Shown: piece by piece, positions 1 through 10,649 of the stretch
Position numbering within the stretch: position 1 is the stretch's first letter
How the letters are laid out: the number at the start of each line of letters is the position of its first letter
Assembly (NCBI GenBank): GCA_000697335.1
Contig: JNEM01015859.1
Coordinates: 1 to 46,470, forward strand
Length of the DNA stretch: 46,470 bases
Direction of reading: 5' to 3'
Origin: Conidiobolus incongruus B7586
Lineage: Eukaryota > Entomophthoromycota > Entomophthoromycetes > Entomophthorales > Conidiobolaceae
Position numbers and translations under genes: made by a program
The notes under the pieces: model-generated
What the model saw: the letters and a program-made list of their open reading frames with translations, nothing else
What the model was told of the DNA's origin: nothing
The model's database searches: none

Positions 1-662
1 ATATATTATCTCTAAATATAGAGTATTTTTGTAAAATTAATAGGGGAATTAATATTGAATTCTATTAAAATATTTTAAATAAAAAATTGAAAGTAATTAT
101 TAAATAATATAGATTAAATAAATCTAATATTATTTTTTAGCAAGATAATGCTTTTTATTATATTCTAGCTTTTATTACCAAATAGGTTAATAATAATAAA
201 ATAATAGATATAAATTTGTTTTCTTAATCTCTTAACCTTAATTTAATTAAATATCTTTAAATTAAGCAAAAAAGCTATTAAAACTTTTCCCTTAACAAAA
301 GATTTAAATCAGCTTTAAGAATATATTTAAGAAATAAAAAAAAAGATTAAATATTCTTAATATATAAAGTTAGTTAATTTGATACCCTATAAACTTAAAA
401 AGGTTAGAAAGGCTAAGGTTAGAAATATTGAGTTTGGATTTTTTTTTATTATCAAAAACTTATAAATATATAACTAAAATAAAATTAAAAAATTGATATT
501 TTAACTAAATAATATTTAAATATCATTATTTCATCATTTATATTATCAATAAATATAATAAATTTTAATTATTCAATCTAAGTTTATTTCATTAAATATT
601 AATTAAGTTATTAGTAAAAATATATTTTTTTTGATTTTATAACTTATTTTTGTGGGTTAGTG
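1..662 (+). mobile_element. Tc1-type transposon (family T2), 3' part, cut by window edge
   Basis: This is the downstream half of a Tc1-like DNA transposon. In frames broken by many stops, one can read the second catalytic region (IIFQQDN near 130-155) and, near 360-430, a piece like LIPYKLKKVRKAK, the usual Tc1 C-terminus. The right end is an inverted repeat ending GGGTTAGTG followed by TA. The same terminus recurs, in either orientation, at 738, 2304, 18610, 21479, 29236 and 30805. Nearly all C and G that other copies keep have become T and A, so the copy is old and inactive. The left end lies outside the window. Confidence 0.75.
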
Positions 663-737
663 TATAATACTATTATAAAAATATAACAAAAATTACAAAA
701 TTATACAAAAATATTATTTAATACTAGTATAATTATA
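663..737 (+). repeat. Sliver of an older T2 transposase between two T2 copies
   Basis: These 75 bases match the central transposase region of the other T2 copies (for example about 19155-19225), with the same run of A- and T-rich codons and the same spacing. The two flanking T2 elements end and begin here with opposite orientations. The simplest reading is that both inserted into an older T2 copy. Sequence just after 2304 may continue that older copy, but it is too decayed to be sure. Confidence 0.45.
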
Positions 738-2304
738 TTCTGACTCACAAAAATAAGTTATAAAATCAAAAACACTTATATATTTACTAATAACTTAATT
801 AATATTTAATAAAATAAACCTAAATTAAATATTTAAAATCTATTATATTTTTTCATAATATATATCATTAAATGATGATATTTTGTTAATAATTGGTTAA
901 AATATAAACCCTTAAATTTTACCTAAGATAAGTTATTAATATATAGGTTTTTGATAATAAAAAAATTAAAACCTAGTGTTTCTACCTTTAGTTTTTCTAA
1001 CTTCTTTAAGTTTATAGGGTATAGAATCAATTAACTTTTTATATTAAGAAAGGTTAATCTTGTATTATACTTCTTAAATATATTTTTAAAGCTGATTTAA
1101 ATTTTTTTACTGGGGAAAACTTTAATAACTTTTTTTAACTAATCCTAAAGATATTTAATTAGATAAAGATTAAAAGATTAAAGAAGCTACTTTATAACTA
1201 TTATTTTGTTATTTTTAAGTTGTTTGGTAATAAAAATTATAATATAGTAAGAAATATTATATTATTGGAAAATAATATTAGATTTGTTTAACTTATATTA
1301 TTCAATGGTTTTTTACAATTTATTATATAAAATACTTTAATATATCTCAATATTAATTCTTTTATTAACTTTACAAAGATAGTTTATACTTAAAGATAAT
1401 ATATATCCTTAAATAATAATTAACCTATTATTATATTTTTAAGTAAAATTAGCATAATGGTTACAAAGTAATTCTATATTTTTTCTAAAGTATTTAGCTT
1501 TTTTATTAAATTTACTAAGATATATTTTTATATTATTAAATTAAATAACCTTACTCTAATTAGTTTTAGTTTAATATTAGTAATAACATTTAAATTCCCA
1601 TTTAACTTTATAATAAGATTTCTTTAATTAAGGGTGTTTTTTCTTAAAATATAAGTAGTATCTATACTAATGTAAAACATATATAATAATATTAATGTTA
1701 ATTAATATTTTTATATAGTTTTATAATTCCTGTTATATTTCTATAATAATATTATATTTGTTTATATTAACCAACCTATAAATATATTTCTTATCATATT
1801 TATTTATAATCTTAACATACTTAAGTTTAAGTTTAAATATGTTTTTATTGTTATTCTTAATAGTTTTAACTATAGTAGACTAGCTAATATTAATAATTCT
1901 AGTAATATCATAAGTTGATTTATTTTTTATAAAGTTAATTAATATATAAGTAGATTTTTTTAAATAGGGATTTAGGTATAATAATATTAATAAAAAAATT
2001 TAATATATCTCTAAAATATTATATAAAATAATAATAAAGAAAGAAAAAAGATATGGTTATATATTATTAAATATATTCCCTTATCTTAAAAACCCATGAA
2101 TTTATAACTTATTTTAATTATATATTAAGGGTTAATATTTTTGCTAATAATTTACTAAATATAATTAAATATATTTATTTATTATCAAATAATATACTTT
2201 AATTAAATACTATAGTTTCAAGTATTTTAATATATATAATTATTTTAGTTATTAATTAAAATATATATATTTTTGATTTTATGATTTACTTTTATAGGTT
2301 AGTA
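738..2304 (-). mobile_element. Tc1-type transposon (family T2), full length, decayed
   Basis: About 1.57 kb lie between mutated T2 termini: TTCTGACTCACAAAAATAAG at the left, and the inverse ending AGGTTAGTA at the right, each next to TA. On the minus strand the remnants run in Tc1 order, with the basic N-terminal region at the high-coordinate side and the C-terminal piece near 990-1060. Second, inner repeat motifs (GAGTTATAAAT-like) lie near 925-945 and 2090-2110, so each end carries two similar sites. The reading frame is full of stops. It is inserted in an older T2 fragment. Confidence 0.75.
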
Positions 2305-2734
2305 TATTAAATAATGAATTATTTAAATAAATTATATTAAATTTTAAAAAACATTTTAAATCATTAAGTTATAATAATTAATATATATTAGTTGTTATAG
2401 AATATCAATTTTAAATAACAAATTACCACAGTGTTACAGGAAATTCATAGTGTTTACCAAATCAGGTATATAAACAACTTATTATAAATTAGGTTTTTTT
2501 TAAAATAAGTATTTAATATTTATTATACCTCAACATTTTTGTAAAGATTACAAGAAAAACTTAAAGACTGAATACTATTGTAATAAAGATAAAAAAAGTA
2601 TTTATTAGATTATTTATAAAAATCGTATATTAGCTTTTATTTTTGATTCTGATAAATAGGAACTACTTATTAAAAATAAGAATATAGCTATTTAATTTAA
2701 GAAATAAGTGTTATCTAATTTGACTTCTTGATTT
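2305..2734. other. AT-rich interval without a recognisable gene
   Basis: The first hundred bases may continue the older T2 copy hit by the 738-2304 insertion. From about 2400 to 2700 base composition is a little more even, but all six frames are stopped and no motif or repeat partner was recognised. Confidence 0.4.
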
Positions 2735-3950
2735 AATATGGTAATTATAATTTCTTAAGTAATTGACAAGATTATTTCCTATTAATTTTTAGTTTTAAAG
2801 ATAATAATATATATAATAAATATAAAAATATAAAGTTTTAAAATATATTATATATATGTAATTTTTTTTATTTAATTATTTTAAATTGAAAATGATTATC
2901 AAATTTTTATATTTTAATATTAATAAAACATAAATATAAACCTTTCAAAAATAATCTATTATTGACAAAAAGCTTTTAATAATGTTTTATTTAAATTAAA
3001 TATTTATAACTAAGGAAATTATTTTAAAGTTAAAAAAATTACACAAATTATTAAAATATATATAATTAATTCTAATCATTATTTTTTTTAATTATTAATA
3101 AAATAAAAGATATTTAATATCTTTTTTAATTTAATTACAATTCTTAAAGTATTTTAATAATAATTATATAGATATATTATATAAAATAAAAGTTAAACTT
3201 TAATTAATTAACATAAATATAATATAAGTATCTTATATAAAAATTAAAAAAATTAGAGATATTATAGTTAAACAGTATTTTCTAAGTTATAACTAAAAAC
3301 TAGAGGTTTTATAATACACTATTTTAATCAATTATAAATCTTTTTACTTTAATTCTATATTAAAACATTAATTAAAATAATAAGCTAAACTAAAATAATC
3401 TTTTCTATAAATTTAAATGAATTAATATTTTATTTATAAGCAAATATCGATTATTGAAATAAATTATAATAATATATGTTATTTGTATTTAGTGTTTTTT
3501 AAGAAAATTAATATTAAGTTATAAATTGTTTTTTAAATATAATTTAAATTCACTTATTATTTTATATATAAATTATAAAATACATTAAGTTCAAAGTCAT
3601 AAAAATTTCCTAATAAAAATAATTAGACAAAGCTATTGTTATGTCTAATATATTTATTATATTATAGCCTATGTAATTATAACTGCTATAAGTTATTCAA
3701 AAATTAGTTTATAACAAAGAATATTTGTATAAATAAATTAAATTAGTTTATAAAGTATCAAATTTCAATTGCTAATAAAACAAAATGTTTTTTAAGTGTT
3801 AAAAGTAAATTAAGAGTATAGCAAAAAAGATATTGATAATAAAAAAGAATATTAATTTTATTTTATACATTTATTTTTTTAAATTAAATACTAAAATGTT
3901 TATTTAGTTTCAATATCAAAAAAATAATTATTTAAAATCTGGAGTTATAT
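2735..3950 (+). mobile_element. mariner-type transposon (family M1), strongly decayed
   Basis: The segment aligns by eye with the M1 copies at 28322 and 43460 along its whole length. It shares the start of the transposase zone, a TAAATTATAATAATATATGTTATTTG-like core near 3450, the block around the second catalytic Asp near 3570-3620, and the tail (AGAGTATAGCAAAAAAG near 3815). The right end resembles the M1 terminus (CTGGAGTTATAT near 3939-3950). The left end is uncertain by tens of bases. No open frame remains. Confidence 0.5.
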
Positions 3951-3953
3951 ATT

Positions 3954-4286
3954 AACACATTTTGAGAAAGCTGTGTTCAGAATGGTAAAAGCAAAAAAGA
4001 GAGATCTGGGGAATTCCAGGTAAGTGTTAGGGAGATAGGGAGTTTATAGATTTAAGTCAAATAGCTGGAAGGATCCAGGCTGAACTCCTCCTGCTGAGGA
4101 TAGCTCTAATTCCGGGTTTTATATAGTGTGGGTTGAGTAACGTCATTCATGAGATTATCCAGTGACTTGCATCATCGGCCAATTAAAAGATAGAGCAAGA
4201 GCAGATGATTTGTGAGGAGGAAATGACTTTAACATTAGGTTGATGTAAAGATACTTAGGCAGAAGGGAGTCACCTGACTCCTGACA
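3954..4286 (-). mobile_element. LTR-like island, candidate solo LTR (Ty3/Gypsy style)
   Basis: A sharply less AT-rich island sits between a mariner relic and the regulator gene. On the minus strand it opens TGTCAGGAGTCAGGTGACTC, with the classic TGTCA start and a 7-bp palindrome (GGAGTCA..TGACTCC). It carries a TATA-like ACTATATAAAACCC near 4113-4129. ATATT occurs on both sides (3949-3953 and 4287-4291), which would be a 5-bp target duplication. However, the inner end would then be GTGTT, not the usual CA, so the far boundary is unsure. A promoter fragment of a lost gene is the alternative. Better kept than the surrounding DNA transposons, so probably younger. Confidence 0.4.
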
Positions 4287-4377
4287 ATATTCAATTATAA
4301 ATTATATTGATATTTTATTACATGAAAAATTTTAATCTAAAATATTCAATTTACTAAAATACATTTATTCCAATCAT

Positions 4378-6089
4378 TTATTCATTTATGATTAAATCAT
4401 AACCAGTCTTCAAGATTAAATAATTCAAACTGAAAAATGAATAAAACTTATCCTTAATATAGCACATCAACTGTGTCAATCTTTCCTTAGTGCGTTGTTT
4501 TTCCATATTGGTGCATTTTGGATAAATATTAAGGTAATAAAGACCAATCATATGAATGTAATACTGAAACCAGACATTGGAATTATTGTTATATTGAGTG
4601 ACAGTTTCATATAAAAGATGACAGTAATGAAGCATTTGGGAACGTTCTTCAGAAGTAAGATTTTCATGTTTATGCTTCAGTATTTCGTATAGATCCAATA
4701 CTGCTCCATAATACTCCATCTTGATTTGGGTTTCAGAAAATTGAATTGTGGCTTGGAATTGGTTATAGTTGGCTTTTAATTGACTGAGTGTTTCTAAACA
4801 GTTTTGGAAATGATTTTTCAAATGACGTAGCCTTCTTGACCAATCTTTATTAAACCATTCGCGCTCAGTGTTGTGAAATGACGGAAACCATATAAGGTAG
4901 GTACTCATATCGCTAAATTTGTAATGTACTGTTGTACATATAGAATACACGTAATTCTCGTCGGGTGTATTGAAATGAATAGCTGAATTGGATTCTGGTA
5001 ATTGCCATTTAGAATTGTATAGATTTATGTCGTAATTGCCTAATTCAGGTATATAGCTTGGGGTATAGTGATGTGATCCACAAATGGTGATATCCGCAAC
5101 CTTTATCATACTGAATAGTATTTTACGATTATACCGTGTTTCATCCGAAAATTTTGGAGAATCTAAATGTAAACCCAAAGCGAATGACATTCTGGCTAGA
5201 TTAGCATGACAAGTTTTGGCTAAGGACATATTGCCTTCCCAGTGATTGAAAAAAGTATAGATGACTAAAGCTTGACAATTTGATACAGTCGGAATTCTGA
5301 TGATTTTTTTAATGTTGTATTCAGCAAGTTTTTTCATATAATCTACTAATTCTTTTGGATGATCGGTGTCAAACTTGAATCCACAATAATACATCGCAAA
5401 GAGTAGAGATGGTGGTGCTGTTTTCATATTGAAAGATTTAATACTGAATAAAGGACACACAGGATGAAAATTTTTAAAGTATATTTCAATTAAATTATCC
5501 CAAAAACTGGGTTGGCATAGTAACTGTAAAGGTTTCGTTAATGGAAAGGACAATTCTACCTTTGGTAACGCACACAAGGGTGATAAATCCAAACTTCGAC
5601 TTTCTATAAAATGTTGATATTTTGGTATGCTTTGTATTAAAGAAGTACAAGAAACAATAAAGTAGGAGAAACTGAGTTGGTCCGATTGGATTATAAATGT
5701 TGTAAACTCTTGTAAATTTCGAAATTGGTCCCAAGTAGATAGACGAAAAAGTTTGTTATTAGAAATGAAAGGTATTAATAGCGTTGTATCTAAGTTTCGT
5801 CGTTCGATACATAAAGAATATTCTAAAAAATGTAAAATTGAGTTAAAATAATAATGATAAAAATATTTTAAATACCAATTTCTGAGGTCATAGGACTTAA
5901 AAGCATTCTCTGAGATTTATAATTCCCTTTATTTGATCGAAATTTATAATAATAGATTTTCTTTTTCTTTTCAAAGGTTTTGATTTTTCTAGGTCTACAA
6001 GGATTACAATAATTACTCCCCGAAGTAGACAATCGAGTTTTACATTTTATGCACTGTTGATATTGATAAAAATTCTCTAAAGAAGTCAT
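4378..6089 (-). CDS. Zinc-motif fungal-specific transcription factor, copy A
   Basis: Two-exon gene: exon 1 is 6089-5876, the intron 5875-5823 (53 nt, GTATTT...TTTTTTAG, phase 1), exon 2 is 5822-4378; 552 codons. Seen: Cys13-X2-Cys16-X11-Cys28-X2-Cys31, then RPRK and a lysine run; KIYYYKF at about 44-50; a WDQFRNLQEF helix near 100; FWDNLIEIYF...HPVCPLFSIKSF from about 178; ALVIYTFFNHWEGN...LGLHLD; NRKILFSMIK; a stop after DLIINE. The part from about 175 to 345 matches the middle homology region of fungal regulators (Fungal_trans), so a nuclear DNA-binding regulator is inferred; the target is unknown. The four-cysteine module differs from Zn2Cys6. The obvious start in exon 2 is a TTG; the spliced model keeps frame and matches copies B, D and E. 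A two-codon upstream ORF (ATGCAATGA, 6094-6086) overlaps the start. Confidence 0.88.
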
Positions 6090-6634
6090 TGCATTATTAC
6101 AGAGATTATTTATTTAAGCGATTTAGTAAATATTTATGTGTTAATAATGGATAAATTCTGAGAAAATAAAGTTTATTGTTATTAACTTGATAATAAATGC
6201 TGAATTGAATAGTTTGATTGTGGTTCAGAGTAACTACGATTTATAATAAAGTTAATTCGAACATTTTATGGGATCAAAAAATTTTGTTATCAATTCATAA
6301 CCATTACAATGCTAAATGAATATAATATATCTATATTTTAAAATACAGTTATCAATACAAAATACAACCGAAATAATCTGATAGTTTGTAGAATATACAA
6401 TCAATGAATTAAATATTCAAGTTTTTAATTCAATCCAGCTTACGTATAATAATAAATTAAAAATGGATTGTGGATATATTTTTAAGTTTTAATCCATAAA
6501 TCTAGTATTACAAAAACATATCTGGGATTGTATTAATGATTAATATCAATTTTGTTAATTATATTGTATTGTGAGTTGATCAAAATAAGCATATATTTTA
6601 TTTTATATATTTTGTTAAGATAAAAGTTATTGTT

Positions 6635-6959
6635 TCAATCTTGATTAAAGGATTTGGCGGTTACTTGGTTACAATTACTACATACGTTATCTCTTCTCAT
6701 AATAACATCATTATTAATTACCACTCCTTAACTCTCAATCAGATTTAAAAGTTGATCATTAATTCGCATTTTTACCTCTATTACTCCTATAAAAATATTT
6801 TTCCATTTTTAGTTTTGTAGTCTTTGGATGTATCTTTCCTATTTATCCAGCGTAATAAATTCCATATATCATCTTAACAATATTTTCTGAAAGTTGATTA
6901 ATATTATTTGGGAGAATTAGTACTAATATTTTATCGAATCTTTATCCTTCTATACCAGG
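6635..6959 (-). pseudogene. Relic of an unrecognised protein-coding gene
   Basis: Between copies A and B, the minus strand holds protein-like pieces in shifting frames: ILPNNINQLSENIVK, then IWNLLRWINRKDTSKDYK, then GVIEVKMRINDQLLNLIES, and finally GVVINNDVIMRRDNVCSNC ending in a stop near 6635. Their amino-acid mix (Trp, Cys, Arg, Asp) and higher GC differ from the surrounding AT-rich spacer, so they look like one decayed gene on the same strand as copies A and B. At least two stops and two frame changes separate the pieces. The family was not recognised. The CSNC pair hints at a metal site but could be chance. Confidence 0.4.
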
Positions 6960-7235
6960 CTCTGATTAACAATTATTTGATTCAAGAATTAATTGATTGC
7001 CAAAAAGTTAATATAAAATTTATAATGATATAAATTATATCATATTAATATAGATATCGAGAAAAAACATTAAAAATCAATTCAAAATGATTCAGCATAA
7101 ATAATTCAATAAACTTAAATATTTTTGATAAAATTTGATCAAGTAATATATATTTAATTTTGATTATAATAAGTGACTAGTGTTTATAATCAAATAATTC
7201 AATATAAACATGGTATATGTCTCAAAGTAAATAGT

Positions 7236-8955
7236 TTATTTATCTTGAATCAAATTCCAACCAGTCTTCAATATTAAATAATTTAAACTAAACATAGTAT
7301 AAAATCTTTCCTTGATATAAAGCATTAAATCCCTCAATCGTTGCTTTATCACTTGCTTCTGTTTAAGATCACACTTTGGATAGATATTGAGGTAATGTAA
7401 GCCAACAATATGTGTATAAAATTGATACCAAGGGTTAGTATAATCATTATATTGAGTCACAGTTTCATATAAAAGTTGACAGTAGTGTAGGACTTGAGAA
7501 TGTTCTTGAGGAGTGAGACCTTGGTGTTTATGCTTGAGAACTTCGTAAAGATCTAACACTGCTCCATAATAACACATTTTAAGGTGACTTTCGTACTTAT
7601 GAATTTTGTCTTGTAATTGCTTGTAGTTAGACTTAAGATGACGAAAGCACTCTAAACAGGTTTCGAAGTTATTTTCTAAATAACAAACTCTTCTGGACCA
7701 ATCTCTATTAAACGATTGACTTTCAGTGTTAAGAAACGATGGAAACCATGCTAAATGAGTACACATATCCGAAAATTTATTTAATTCGGTTATACAAATC
7801 GAAAACATGTAATTTTCTTCGGGTGTGCTGAAATTAATAATCGTATTTTCATCTGGTAATTGCCATTTAGGATCATACAGACCTATTTCATAATCGCCCA
7901 ATTCAGTCAAATAATTTGGAGCAAAATTGTAAGATCCGGAAATGCTAATATTCAAAGCTTTGATAATATTAAATAATAATTTCCTGTTGTAACGAGTTTC
8001 TGGTGAAAATTTTGGAGAATCTAAATGAAGTCCTAAAGCATAACTCATTCTTGATAAATTGGCTTGACAAGCTTTCGCCAAAGTCATATTTCCTTCCCAG
8101 TGATTGAAAAATGAATAGATTACGAGAGCTTGAGCATTCGATAAACTTGGAGTATTGATTATTTTTTTAATATTATAATCTGAAAATTTTTTCATATAAT
8201 CTACTAATTCTTTAGGATGATCGGTGCCGAATTTGAATCCACAGTAATAAATAGCAGCGAGAAGAGATTTTGGGGCAGTTTTCACATTGAAAGATTTAAT
8301 ACTGAATAGAGGACATAAGTGATGGAAATCTTTGAAATATATTTCAATTAAATTGTCCCAAAAACTAGCTTGGCTTAGTAGTTGTAAGGGTCTGGCCAAT
8401 GGAAAAGACAGCTTCAAATTAGGTAAGATACACACAGGTGGTAAATCCAAACTTTGACTGTCTATGAAATGTTGAAATTTGGGAATAGTTTGAATTAGGG
8501 AGGTACAAGAACCTATAAAATAGGAGAAACTGAGTTGGTCCGATTGGATTATAAATGTTGTAAACTCTTGTAAATTTCGAAATTGGTCCCAAGTAGTTAG
8601 GTCTAAGAGCTTAAAATCAGATATGTAGGGTATTATCAAATTTCTATCTATAATTGGCCTCTCGATACATAAAGAATAATCTAGAAAAATGTAAAATTGA
8701 TATATAAAAATAACGATAATAATTAACTTATATACCACTATCTGAGGTAACGGGACTGAGCAACATTCTTTGATATTTAGAATCCTTGTTATTTGTTCGA
8801 AATCTATAATAATATATTTTATGTTTGTCTTTATTTTCAATTTTTTTAGGTTTTTTAGGTCTACAAGGATTACAAAAGTTACTGCCCGATGTTGACATTT
8901 GAGCTTTACATTTTATACATAATTGATATTGTATTATGTTGGATAAAGAATTCAT
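7236..8955 (-). CDS. Zinc-motif fungal-specific transcription factor, copy B
   Basis: Exon 1 is 8955-8736, the intron 8735-8681 (55 nt, GTATAT...TTTCTAG, phase 1), exon 2 is 8680-7236; 554 codons. The zinc motif is again at 13-31 (CIKC...FCNPC), followed by RPKKPKK and KIYYYRF. The second exon has the same length as in copy A (1445 nt) and the same domain order. It includes FWDNLIEIYFKDFHHLCPLF, the HWEGNMTLAKACQANL helix, NRKLLFNIIKALNI and a tail ending LKTGWNLIQDK. It lies in tandem with copy A, about 1.1 kb upstream of it. A 76-bp stretch (8521-8596) is identical to 5663-5738 of copy A, and the tail is nearly identical to copy D, signs of gene conversion. Regulator role is inferred from the middle homology region; partners and targets unknown. 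Confidence 0.88.
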
Positions 8956-10649
8956 GTTATAATTAAAATGGTGATATATTCGAATGTTTAGATTAAGATT
9001 TATAAAGTGTCAATAAATAAAAGGATTGAAATAATAATTTTTATTGATTTAATATTAAATGTTTCATAAAAACTTTTAAACTTGATAGATTGATACATAG
9101 ATAGCAATTTATATAATAATATATATGAATATTTATGGGTTATGATTCAATAATAACTCTTTATCAATTTTTACTTGATATATACCCAGAAAAGGAACTA
9201 CTTACAATGATATTTCTATTTATAGTTTAAATCATCATTATTTGAAATAAATCAATTTTATTACATACAATTATATTCAACCAAAAATTTTTATCATTTT
9301 AAACCGTCTTCAAAATTGATAGTCAATAATAGAATTTGAATATATTTCGTTTTATAATATATTCCATTATGATAAACATAAGAATATATATTGCTTGATA
9401 GATTTCTTTTATAAAAAAATACCAAATTTAATTTTCATTACTATATTAGATATTTATTATAGAGCATATATTTTAAATTTTAAAATATTTATAATTAGAA
9501 TAAATTTTATAATGCTTATCTTTTAATAATAAAATGAGGTATTTTTGTTGTTTATAATTTGAAAATAGAAATTGATATATTTTAGGAATATAAAATCAAA
9601 TTATACTATAAAATATAACAATTTTCGAGTATTATTATCCAATATTGATAGAAATATAATATCTGATAATGATTTGCTATGTTAAAAATTTTATAATCTT
9701 TGAAAATCAATCAATCATTATCACTCAGATTAAATTAGTTGAATAATCATTTCCAAAATATATATGTATTCAGATAATGGATTAATTTATTTATGAAAAT
9801 TGTTATTAAAATTATATATTTATCATGTTTTAACATTGAAATTTCATTGATTCAAGTAATCAATATATATATATAAGATTATGTATAACAAAAAAATTTA
9901 AACTCATAAATTATAAGTATTGAAAATTTATGTAGTATTTTAAATCGCCAAAACTTGAAAATAAAAAAATATACCATTATTTGACACTGATATTTAAGTC
10001 TTGTACTTAGTTTTTAATTCTATTAAATAATTAATTCAAAAAAAAAATTAAGAGTTGAATATGATTATCCCCTATATATGTCAAATTCTGATGAAGACTC
10101 ATACTAGAGTAATAGATACACCCTCTGTAGAATTTATCAATAATCAAATGAAAATTTCTAATATGTAGATCAATATATATACATATATATAATAATATAT
10201 TAAGAATGTTGACAGGATTTTAAACATTTAAATCATCTTTATATCATATTCTATAATGAATAATTGGTAGTATATTAATAACTAGCGAAAAATTTCAATA
10301 TATTGTTTACTAAATTTGCTATTAAAAATTTATTTTTATGGTATATATCTTGACAAAATTTAATTTTTTTTTTGAAGAGCAGGATTTATATAAATCAAAA
10401 TTAGTCAATTTAACTATAAATTAGAAATGAATAATGATCAAATTAAAATATATAATATATTAATACTCAAAAATTTTATCAAATTCAATATATTAATAAA
10501 GTCGATAAATATAAAATTGCAGGTAAAAATGATTTTCAATAATGATGATTGGTGTAATAAGGCTATTGTATAACTTTATAATGTTTCTAAAAGTTAAAAT
10601 TAATATATTTAAAACTAATTATATTTTATACTAATTATATAGTTTATAT
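8956..10649. other. AT-rich spacer between copies B and C
   Basis: About 1.7 kb holds the upstream region of copy B at its left end. No ORF with protein-like composition, no transposon terminus and no RNA gene was recognised. A short island at about 10070-10130 opens MSNSDEDSY on the plus strand and then stops. It may be the start of a lost gene but cannot be supported. Confidence 0.4.
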
